From the NCBI GenBank assembly GCA_037969585.1, contig JBBKXR010000032.1:8456-72455 (forward strand): 64,000 nt of DNA. Reading direction: 5' to 3'. The first letter of the stretch is position 1; each line of letters opens with the position of its first letter. The position numbers and the translations under genes are program-made. A model generated the notes under the pieces. The model did no database searches. It was not told the origin of the DNA and was given only the letters and a program-made list of their open reading frames with translations. Shown in pieces: positions 1 to 6,647 of this stretch. Origin of the DNA: JBBKXR01 sp037969585 (GTDB lineage: Bacteria > Verrucomicrobiota > Verrucomicrobiia > Verrucomicrobiales > DEV007).

Positions 1-945
1 CCCGAAAAAGCTGCGGCCGACATGAAAGCTTACAAAAATGCCATCCCCAAAACCGGCGTCGAATACGAAATGGTGCCGATCCCCGGTGGTGAATTCACCA
101 TGGGCAGCCCTGACGGCGAAGAAAAACGCCGCGACGACGAAGGTCCCCAACACAAAGTGAAAATCGAGCCATTCTGGATGGGCAAATTCGAAGTCACCTG
201 GGACATGTATGAGCCGTTCATGATCACCGATGTGGCTCGTAACAAAGACGGATCGCCGGAGAAAATCGCCCCCGACGCGAAGCCTGAAGACGTCGTCTCC
301 AGCCCGACCACGCCGTACACCGAAATGAGCTTCGGTATGGGCACCGACGGCTTCCCCGCGATCTCGATGACCCAGCACGCCGCCAACAAATTCTGCGAGT
401 GGCTCAGTGCCCAAACCGGGCATTTCTACCGTCTGCCCACCGAAGCTGAATGGGAATATGCCTGTCGCGCCGGCACCACTACCGCCTACCACTTCGGCGA
501 CGACCCGGCCACGCTCGGCGAATACGCCTGGTTCTACGATAACGCCGACAACAAGTATCAAAAAGTAGGTCAGAAAAAGCCCAACCCCTGGGGCCTTCAC
601 GACATGCACGGCAACGTCATGGAGTGGTGCCTCGACGGCTACGTCGAAAATACCTACGCCGACCGCGCCGGTGCCGATTCGGTACTCGCTCCCTACAACC
701 ACGCCATCACGCTCTATCCGCGCGTTGCTCGTGGTGGTAGTTGGTATGACTATCCCGAAGACATTCGCGCGTCAGCCCGCTTCGCTTCCGAAGAAGGTTG
801 GAAAGTCCAGGATCCGCAACTGCCGAAGAGCATCTGGTATCACACCGACGCGCCCTGGCTCGGCATGCGCCTGGTACGTCCGCTTAAGGTGCCCACTGCC
901 GAAGAAATGAAAAAAGCCTGGAGCAACGGCGTTCCCGCCGAATAG
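1..945 (+). CDS. SUMF1/FGE-sulfatase-fold protein, 5' end cut by window
   Basis: The frame is open from base 1, and the ATG at 22 lies inside a typical family sequence (PEKAAAD precedes it), so the start and probably a signal peptide lie upstream. Family landmarks are present in order: an N-terminal MVPIPGGEFTMGS block, RLPTEAEWEYACRAG in the middle, GLHDMHGNVMEWC, then RGGSWYDYPEDIRASAR near the C-terminus. This is the formylglycine-generating-enzyme fold. True sulfatase-activating enzymes have a cysteine pair soon after the GGS motif. Here that stretch has no cysteine, so sulfatase activation is doubtful. PVC genomes carry many such paralogues of unknown role, often exported and near glycan-degradation genes. 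A strong hairpin terminator follows at 991-1019. Fold assignment is firm; function is open. Confidence 0.9.
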   Translation, partial: PEKAAADMKAYKNAIPKTGVEYEMVPIPGGEFTMGSPDGEEKRRDDEGPQHKVKIEPFWMGKFEVTWDMYEPFMITDVARNKDGSPEKIAPDAKPEDVVSSPTTPYTEMSFGMGTDGFPAISMTQHAANKFCEWLSAQTGHFYRLPTEAEWEYACRAGTTTAYHFGDDPATLGEYAWFYDNADNKYQKVGQKKPNPWGLHDMHGNVMEWCLDGYVENTYADRAGADSVLAPYNHAITLYPRVARGGSWYDYPEDIRASARFASEEGWKVQDPQLPKSIWYHTDAPWLGMRLVRPLKVPTAEEMKKAWSNGVPAE

Positions 946-973
946 CGAAAGCCGATCCGTCCGGCTGCACGCC

Positions 974-2098
974 ATGGAAACTCATCATCGAAAGACGGAC
1001 CTGCGGGTCCGTCTTTTTTGTCGCCTCAGCCAACAAGGGCAATACTTGGCGATCGCAGTCGCGATCGTCGTCGCCATCACTTGCGGATTGGCAGGGACAA
1101 CGCATGCCGAGTCAGAGCTCAAAACGTGGATCGAGCCACACATGGGCACAAAGTTCACCATCCGTGCCTGGGTGGCTAGCGATCAGACCGAAGTCGGCGA
1201 CGAGGCTGCTGCTCGCGCATTTGCAAGAGTCGCCGAGCTCAACCAAATCTGTTCCGATTACGTTGCCGACAGCGAGATCAATCGTCTGCGCGACTCCCCC
1301 TTCGGCTCACCCGTGGCGATCAGCGAAACGTTGGCTTCGATTCTGATTACCGCTCAGAATTTGTCGGCTGAAACCGACGGAGCCTTCGACGTAACCCTCG
1401 GCCCGTTGATTCGCCAATGGCGCCTGTCGCGCAAAAACACTCGTATGCCCCGCCCCGAGCATCTCACCGATGCGCTCGCCCGCAGCGGCTATCGAAACTT
1501 GCTCATCGATCCCAAGGTACCCAGTGCTACGCTGCGCGTCGATGGCATGCAGCTCGATCTCGGCGGCATCGCCAAAGGCTGCGCAGCCGATGCCGCACTG
1601 GAAACCATGAAGGCCTCAGGATTTTCACGATCGCTGGTCGCAGCTTCCGGCGACATCGCGATTGGAGATCCCCCACCCGGCAAAGACCACTGGCGCGTCG
1701 GCATCCGTGGACTCGAGTCTGAAACCACGCCCGATCCGCAAAACAAGCTGCCCGGCGATCTCACCGGCTTGATCGCGCTCAGCAATGCGGCGATTTCCAC
1801 CTCCGGTGATCTCGAGCAATCGATCGTCATCGAAGGCACCCGCTACTCGCACATCGTCGATCCCAAAACCGGCCTCGGTCTGAGCCATCGCCGCTCGGTC
1901 AGCGTCATCGCTCCGACGACTACGGAGAGCGACAGCTTGGCGACCGCGTGCAGCGTCCTCGACAAGACTGCAGCACTGGCATTGATCAAAAAACGAGGGC
2001 CCGCTTATCACATCCGCATTCGCGAACTCGACAGCAATGGCGAGCTGACCGTGACCGACTCCAAAAACTTCCCGCCCACGCTCAGCGCCGAGCGATAA
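974..2098 (+). CDS. apbE: FAD:protein FMN transferase, ApbE family
   Basis: ApbE enzymes use FAD to attach FMN covalently to threonine or serine of target flavoproteins outside the cytoplasm. Visible features are a hydrophobic signal segment ending in THA-ES (about residues 25-46), the N-terminal MGTKF motif, the DLGGIAKG motif in the middle, and a late SHIVDPKTG motif followed by SDSLATACS, the expected nucleotide- and metal-binding landmarks. Length fits the family. The start is uncertain: the ATG at 974 would put a perfect terminator hairpin (991-1019) inside codons 6-16. In-frame alternatives are CTG at 1001, which keeps an arginine-rich signal-peptide start, and TTG at 1046. No flavoprotein target such as an Nqr or Rnf subunit is seen nearby. 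Confidence 0.93.
   Translation: METHHRKTDLRVRLFCRLSQQGQYLAIAVAIVVAITCGLAGTTHAESELKTWIEPHMGTKFTIRAWVASDQTEVGDEAAARAFARVAELNQICSDYVADSEINRLRDSPFGSPVAISETLASILITAQNLSAETDGAFDVTLGPLIRQWRLSRKNTRMPRPEHLTDALARSGYRNLLIDPKVPSATLRVDGMQLDLGGIAKGCAADAALETMKASGFSRSLVAASGDIAIGDPPPGKDHWRVGIRGLESETTPDPQNKLPGDLTGLIALSNAAISTSGDLEQSIVIEGTRYSHIVDPKTGLGLSHRRSVSVIAPTTTESDSLATACSVLDKTAALALIKKRGPAYHIRIRELDSNGELTVTDSKNFPPTLSAER
991..1019 (+). terminator. Rho-independent terminator after the SUMF1-fold gene
   Basis: A perfect 10-bp stem (AAGACGGACC and its complement) with a TGCG loop is followed directly by a T run. It lies 46 bases after the SUMF1-fold stop codon, so it should end that transcript. It also lies inside the first codons of the apbE frame if that gene starts at the ATG at 974, which argues for a later apbE start or an independent promoter. 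Confidence 0.88.
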
Positions 2099-2203
2099 CG
2101 CCGAACTTCCTACAATTTCAGAGTTGAAGTCCGCGCCCGCAGATTCTAAGACAGTAGCCAGCTCCATCAGTAGCGGACAACTCTTTCAACGACACTTCTC
2201 ATT

Positions 2204-3283
2204 ATGGCAACCAAGGTAGGAATTATCGGAGCTGGCGGCATGCTGGCCTATCACGTTCAGGGCTTCAAAAATGCCGGAGCAGCGGTCGCAGCGATCGCCG
2301 ACATGAATGTCGGTGCCGCTCAGGCTGCCGCCGACACGCACGGCATCCCTCAGGTCTTCGGCGACGTTGCAGAAATGCTAGCCGTCGACGACATCGACGC
2401 GGTTGCCATCATCGTGCCCAACAAGTTTCACGCCCCCTTGTCGATCGAATGTCTCAACGCCGGCAAGCATGTGTTTTGCGAGAAGCCGCCTGCCATCAAT
2501 GCCGCTGAAGTCGAAGCCATGATCAAAGCTGCCGACAAGGCCGGCAAAAAGTTGATGTTTAACTTCAACAATCGGGCCCGCCCGGAGTCCTACGCGATGA
2601 AAGGCTTCATCGACGACGGCACGGTCGGCACAATCAATTCCGCACAAGCCAAATGGGTGCGGCGCAAAGGTATCCCCGGCTTCGGTGGCTGGTTTACCAA
2701 CAGCGCGCTTTCCGGTGGCGGCCCGCTCATCGATCTACTGCACATGCTCGATCTCGCGATCTACTTCATGGGCAATCCCGAGCCAGCGCACGTGCTCGGC
2801 CAGACCTTCGATACCTTTATCAACGACCCCGGCTTCAAAGGTCCGTGGGGCATTCCCGACAACAAAGAAGGCATCATGGATGTCGAGGCAGCCGCGCACG
2901 GCTTCGTCACCTTCAAGACCGGCCAGGTGCTCAGTCTGCAGATTTCCTGGGCTGAAATGGTCAAAGGCGAAGAGGTCTCTGTCAATTTCCAAGGCACCGG
3001 CGCCGGCGGCAAAGTCGAGCGCCTGTTCGGCCGCGACGGTCTTGACGAAACCGCCATCGACACCTGCGAACTCTACACTCAGCAACAGGGCAAATCGGTC
3101 AACAGCACCATCGTCGTCGAAGCATGCGAAGACATGGGGCGCATCCGCTCAGCGAGCAACTTTATCCTCGCCCTCGAAGGCAAAGAAGAGCCGCTCAACA
3201 CTCCGGACCAGGCGCTCGCTCTGATGAAGATCATCGACGCGATTTACGAATCGGCGCGGTCGGGACAGCCGGTGAGTTGCTGA
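2204..3283 (+). CDS. Gfo/Idh/MocA-family oxidoreductase
   Basis: This is a predicted cytoplasmic NAD(P)-dependent sugar or cyclitol dehydrogenase. The N-terminus has the Rossmann motif GIIGAGGM (about residues 6-13). The family EKP motif, with its catalytic lysine, follows near residue 90, and the C-terminal domain has a D-x3-H pair in GGPLIDLLHMLD. Length is typical at 359 residues. The ATG is supported because the Rossmann motif begins six codons in. A second family member lies downstream at 3835, with a four-helix-bundle unit inserted between them. Together with the isomerase at 13202 this suggests oxidation and rearrangement of an uncommon sugar. The substrate cannot be told from sequence. 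Confidence 0.95.
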   Translation: MATKVGIIGAGGMLAYHVQGFKNAGAAVAAIADMNVGAAQAAADTHGIPQVFGDVAEMLAVDDIDAVAIIVPNKFHAPLSIECLNAGKHVFCEKPPAINAAEVEAMIKAADKAGKKLMFNFNNRARPESYAMKGFIDDGTVGTINSAQAKWVRRKGIPGFGGWFTNSALSGGGPLIDLLHMLDLAIYFMGNPEPAHVLGQTFDTFINDPGFKGPWGIPDNKEGIMDVEAAAHGFVTFKTGQVLSLQISWAEMVKGEEVSVNFQGTGAGGKVERLFGRDGLDETAIDTCELYTQQQGKSVNSTIVVEACEDMGRIRSASNFILALEGKEEPLNTPDQALALMKIIDAIYESARSGQPVSC

Positions 3284-3289
3284 GGCAGC

Positions 3290-3315
3290 AGAGGTCAGAG
3301 GTCAGAGGTCAGAGA
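3290..3315 (+). repeat. Left arm of repeats framing the four-helix-bundle gene
   Basis: Three direct copies of the 7-mer AGAGGTC, then a partial copy. The sequence is the reverse complement of the motif at 3760-3796, so the four-helix-bundle gene sits between inverted degenerate repeats. Confidence 0.75.
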
Positions 3316-3326
3316 ATAGTAAAACG

Positions 3327-3764
3327 CTGTCCTCGCCGTATCGGAAAAATTTACAGCGAGCGGATGCGTTTACCGAACTCGAAGTCTACAAGAAAGCACG
3401 ATCGCTGGCTCAGGCTGTATTCACACTGTCGTTGAGCCTTCCAGCCGAAGAGAGGTATGCGCTGACCGATCAAATCAGGCGATCCTCTGGATCGGTTGGC
3501 GCTCAGATCGCTGAAGCGTGGGCCAAACGGCGCTATCCGAAACACTTTACCTCAAAACTGACCGATGCCGACGGCGAGCAGCTGGAAACCCAGCACTGGA
3601 TGAATATCATCGAAGATCGCAACTATCTAACAGTCGAACAACTTGCCGAGCCACGCGACCTTTGCCAACAAATCGGACGCATGCTAGGCTCGATGCTGCG
3701 AAAACCGGACTCTTTTAACTCCGCCATCAACGAATCACCCGCAGACTACGATACAGAAATCTGA
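3327..3764 (+). CDS. Four-helix bundle protein (S23 / 23S rRNA intervening-sequence type)
   Basis: The frame is open from 3276 to the stop at 3762-3764 and contains no ATG. The family-typical N-terminus FTELEVYKKARSLAQAVF is read from about 3369, so the gene starts upstream of the TTG at 3432. CTG at 3327 is the best available start codon, but this is a guess. Later landmarks are LPAEERYALTDQIRRSSGSV and AQIAEAWAKR, matching the PAEERYGLTDQIRRA block of S23-type proteins. These small helical bundles are found inside 23S rRNA intervening sequences, as free-standing genes, and as the Avd accessory of diversity-generating retroelements. No reverse transcriptase or rRNA is nearby. The stop codon overlaps the right-hand repeat. 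The unit separates two related oxidoreductase genes, as if inserted between them. Confidence 0.75.
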   Translation: MSSPYRKNLQRADAFTELEVYKKARSLAQAVFTLSLSLPAEERYALTDQIRRSSGSVGAQIAEAWAKRRYPKHFTSKLTDADGEQLETQHWMNIIEDRNYLTVEQLAEPRDLCQQIGRMLGSMLRKPDSFNSAINESPADYDTEI

Positions 3765-3796
3765 CCTCTGCCTTCTGACCACTGATCTCTAGAGAG
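3760..3796 (+). repeat. Right arm of repeats framing the four-helix-bundle gene
   Basis: TCTGACCTCTG, then further degenerate CTGACC and CTGATCT units ending at CTAGAGAG. It is inverted relative to the AGAGGTC array at 3290-3315. The TGA stop of the enclosed gene lies inside it. Confidence 0.7.
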
Positions 3797-3834
3797 CGAC
3801 GTGCATCTCCCTAAACATAAACGACCTTCCAACA

Positions 3835-4998
3835 ATGAAACGAAAACTTAAAATGGGCATGGTCGGTGGCGGCCGTGGGGCTTTCATCGGACAAGTCCAC
3901 CGCATGGCGGCGAACCTTGATGGCAAGATCGAACTGGTCGCCGGTGCATTTTCTTCGGATCCCGAGAAGTCGAAACTGTCGGGAGAAGATTTCTTCCTCG
4001 ATCCGTCGCGCGTCTACGGAAGCTACAAGGAGATGGCGGAAAAAGAGGCTGCGCTCCCCGAAGGCGAACGCGTCGACTTTGTATCGATCGTCGTTCAGAA
4101 CAATCTGCACTTTGACGTTTCCAAAACGTTCCTCGAGGCCGGCATCAACGTCGTTTGCGACAAGCCGATGACGCTGACTCTCGATGAGGCGTATGAACTG
4201 CGTAAAATCGTTGAGTCTAGTGGGCAGATTTTTGCGCTGACTCACAACTATACCGGTTACCCGATGGTCAAAGAAGCGCGGCGCATGGTGCGCGACGGCG
4301 AATTGGGTCGATTGCTGAAAATCGTCGCCGAGTATCCACAGGGCTACGCGGTCGGTGACGTCGAAGGCGACGGTCAGGGCAAGATTTCCAACTGGCGCTC
4401 CGATCCAAAAACTGCCGGTGTTTCCAATTGCATGAGTGACATTGGCACCCATGCGCACAATCTGGTCCGCTATATCTGTGGCGTCGAAGTCGAAGAAATG
4501 TGTTCCGACCTGACCGCGTTCATCCCCGGTCGCGAACTCGACGACGATGGCAACAATTTGGTTCGTTACACGGGCGGAGCGAAGGGCATCATCCACGCCT
4601 CGCAGATCTCCAACGGCGACGAAAACGAACTCAACATCCGCGCTTACGGAACCAAGGCGTCGATCGAATGGCATCAGGAAGATCCCAACGAATTGATCGT
4701 CAAATACGCCAACGCCCCGCGCAAAATTTATCGCCGCGGCAACGATTACCTCGGTGCCGATGCGCAGAAATACAGCCGCACGCCGTTCGCTCATCCGGAA
4801 GGCTTTATCGAGGCGTTCGCCAACATCTATCTCGCGGTCGCCGAAGCGATCAGTGATCGCATCGATGGCAAAGACGCACCGGATGGTGGCTACGATTTCC
4901 CCGATGTGAACGACGGCATCGCCGGCATGGCCTTTATCAAGTGCGCCGTCGACAGTTCGAACAGCGATCAGAAGTGGATCAAGTTTCCAGAACTGTGA
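3835..4998 (+). CDS. Gfo/Idh/MocA-family oxidoreductase
   Basis: The second oxidoreductase of this family in the window, 387 residues. The N-terminal nucleotide-binding motif is GMVGGGRGAFIG (about residues 8-19), longer than in the neighbour at 2204. A CDKP motif carries the expected catalytic lysine (about residue 110), and the C-terminal domain has D-x-G-x-H in SDIGTHAHN. The divergence from the gene at 2204 suggests a different substrate rather than a recent duplication. It follows the repeat-framed four-helix-bundle unit by about 40 bases, so both oxidoreductases may once have been adjacent. A cytoplasmic role in sugar or inositol-type oxidation is likely. Substrate unknown. Confidence 0.94.
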   Translation: MKRKLKMGMVGGGRGAFIGQVHRMAANLDGKIELVAGAFSSDPEKSKLSGEDFFLDPSRVYGSYKEMAEKEAALPEGERVDFVSIVVQNNLHFDVSKTFLEAGINVVCDKPMTLTLDEAYELRKIVESSGQIFALTHNYTGYPMVKEARRMVRDGELGRLLKIVAEYPQGYAVGDVEGDGQGKISNWRSDPKTAGVSNCMSDIGTHAHNLVRYICGVEVEEMCSDLTAFIPGRELDDDGNNLVRYTGGAKGIIHASQISNGDENELNIRAYGTKASIEWHQEDPNELIVKYANAPRKIYRRGNDYLGADAQKYSRTPFAHPEGFIEAFANIYLAVAEAISDRIDGKDAPDGGYDFPDVNDGIAGMAFIKCAVDSSNSDQKWIKFPEL

Positions 4999-5016
4999 TC
5001 CGACGCTCAGCTCTGA

Positions 5017-5364
5017 TTAACGCCTCGCTTTCGAATCGGCGAGCGTACCGTTGAGTTGCCAGACTGGACCATCCCTCCAGGGTGAACGCTCGATGATTTC
5101 ATCGACCATACGCTCGGATGATTCCGGGATCCGGTGATTGGCATCGAGGACACCCCATAGGCCCGGCTCAGGCTGATAGCTTTTCGCGATGGTGCCGACG
5201 TCCGTGGCATCGGCAGGTACTGCCAGTTCTACCCTCAGCGTGCGTGCTGGCAGCCCTTCATTCGAAGCTGCTTCTACCCGGGCCCGCGTTGCTGTCTAGG
5301 GGAGCAACGCCAAGGCGAAGATCGTGACGAAGCGCTCTCCACAACTGCATAGCTGACGCAGCAT
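5017..5364 (-). pseudogene. Small secreted-protein gene with one in-frame stop after the signal sequence
   Basis: Read on the minus strand from the ATG at 5364, the frame gives a plausible export signal (ERFVTIFALALLP), then one TAG at 5296-5298, then 92 further sense codons to TAA at 5017-5019. The downstream part is coherent protein: VELAVPADATDVG, QPEPGLWGVLDANHRIPES, WRDGPVWQLNG. The third codon positions are GC-rich, like neighbouring genes. No family is recognised. The simplest reading is a recently broken gene. Restart inside the frame or stop readthrough cannot be excluded. Two other small secreted-protein frames in this window (53012, 53409) show the same pattern. Confidence 0.45.
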
Positions 5365-5524
5365 TTCGCAGTTTATGCTGGCAAATTTGGCGCTGACAAA
5401 TGCCCCGGTTGTCACAATTTGTTAAGCACGGCCGAAACATTTTGTTGAACGATCACGAGCCTTTGGAACCCACCTCACATGGCTCAAAAGCGCATTCCCG
5501 GCCGGGCGCTGGACAGCAACCATA

Positions 5525-5612
5525 ACGAAAATCTTGCAATAGAAATTGCGAAAATAACCTGAATATGTGAAAAATTTACTATATTTTCCATAATATTGAT
5601 ATTAAATTACCG
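5525..5612 (+). promoter_or_regulatory. AT-rich stretch upstream of the SHD1-like gene
   Basis: The gap 5365-5635 becomes strongly AT-rich from about 5525, in sharp contrast to the surrounding GC-rich DNA, and contains TTGCAA, TTGCGA and TATATT-like hexamers. It is the only such stretch before the gene at 5636 and probably holds its promoter. No exact -35/-10 pair with good spacing can be fixed. Confidence 0.3.
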
Positions 5613-5635
5613 TTTCGGCTCTAAGCCAATTCCCG

Positions 5636-6556
5636 ATGATATCCCCTCAGCATCAACGAATCGCACCATTTCAATATGGTCGGCGAGCGTTCGACAGATT
5701 GCGCACCAGCACTGCACGCAAGACGCTCAGCGTGCTGTTCGCATTCGCGGTGATGCTTTCCGCTATCAACGTGCTGGCGAGCGAATTTGATGCTGAAGAA
5801 TCTGAAGTCAGGCTTTTTACCAATAAAGAGGGCCAGAAGATCGAGGCCATATTGATCTCTGTCGGCGGCAGCATGCGCACCGTTTCCATAGAACGACCCA
5901 GCGATGCCCGACTATTCGATCTTGAAATCACCACGCTGTCGCTCGACGACCAGCAATACATCAAAGACTGGCTGCGCAGCCAACCCGCTCCTCAACTCGC
6001 CCAGCTGAACCTCCGTCTTCAAGGACAACCGTTTCTCACCGAAGCAACCCGCGAGAAATTTGAAGACCGGATCTACGGTGGATCAGGCACGCGTAGCAAG
6101 CTCGGCTATCAGTTTAAGATCAACAATCTAAGCCGTGAGCCCCTGCTTGGTTGCCGTCTTGAATACGTAGTCCTGATCCAAGATCGAGTCGAAATCCGGA
6201 TCAGCGAGTCCGACGGAGAAACCGTACGCTGGCGAATGAATGAGGACGGACCGGTGATCTACCGCAGCGGTCATATCGCGTTGGACGCCCTCAAGTACAA
6301 CACCGAGTTCAGCGTTATCAGCGCCACCGTCCCCCACGAGGAAATCCGTGCAGGCTCAGCTGGCAACAGTGCGGAAGACAAAGTCCTCGGCGTTTTGGCT
6401 CGGCTGACCACCGCAGACGGCACTCCCTTGGTCGAGTTCAGCGATATCGACAGCCGACACTCCCAACTCAATTGGGAATCCTTTGCCCAACTTCGCGACT
6501 CCGCTGAGACCGATGGCGGCGAAGGCACGTTGACCGAAGCTCTGGTTTCACGCTAA
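5636..6556 (+). CDS. Secreted SHD1-like domain protein
   Basis: The N-terminus has a signal peptide (hydrophobic core LSVLFAFAVMLSAINVLA, about residues 32-49). Next comes a block reading RLFTNKEGQKIEAILISVGG through TLSLDDQQYIKDWL (about residues 58-115), which resembles the SHD1-like domain common in secreted verrucomicrobial proteins: a beta-rich unit ending in a D/E-Q-x-x-I-x-x-W helix. The rest looks beta-rich and has no recognised family. A protein with the same design lies at 40821-41684, where the domain is again followed by about 200 residues. Exported location is likely; function unknown. The long N-terminal extension before the signal core suggests the real start may be a later codon. 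Confidence 0.75.
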   Translation: MISPQHQRIAPFQYGRRAFDRLRTSTARKTLSVLFAFAVMLSAINVLASEFDAEESEVRLFTNKEGQKIEAILISVGGSMRTVSIERPSDARLFDLEITTLSLDDQQYIKDWLRSQPAPQLAQLNLRLQGQPFLTEATREKFEDRIYGGSGTRSKLGYQFKINNLSREPLLGCRLEYVVLIQDRVEIRISESDGETVRWRMNEDGPVIYRSGHIALDALKYNTEFSVISATVPHEEIRAGSAGNSAEDKVLGVLARLTTADGTPLVEFSDIDSRHSQLNWESFAQLRDSAETDGGEGTLTEALVSR

Positions 6557-6647
6557 ACAGAGGGTCAGGATCGATGGCAACCGAACCGCACTCGGTCGCC
6601 GCTACCAGCTTGGTGGTGACGCGTTTACGGCCTTGATTCGCGAACTG

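Noticed and set aside
22..945. Start of the first gene at the ATG at 22
   Set aside because: The frame is open to base 1 and family-typical residues precede the ATG, so the gene is treated as cut by the window.
3276..3796. Four-helix-bundle gene considered as the Avd part of a diversity-generating retroelement
   Set aside because: No reverse transcriptase, template repeat or variable-repeat target is found in the window.
3811..4794. A 327-codon open frame on the minus strand
   Set aside because: Opposite the Gfo/Idh/MocA gene at 3835; no recognisable motifs.
5007..5210. A 67-codon frame with an ATG on the minus strand
   Set aside because: Ser/Arg-rich and out of frame with the more protein-like interrupted frame at 5017-5364, which explains the coding signal better.
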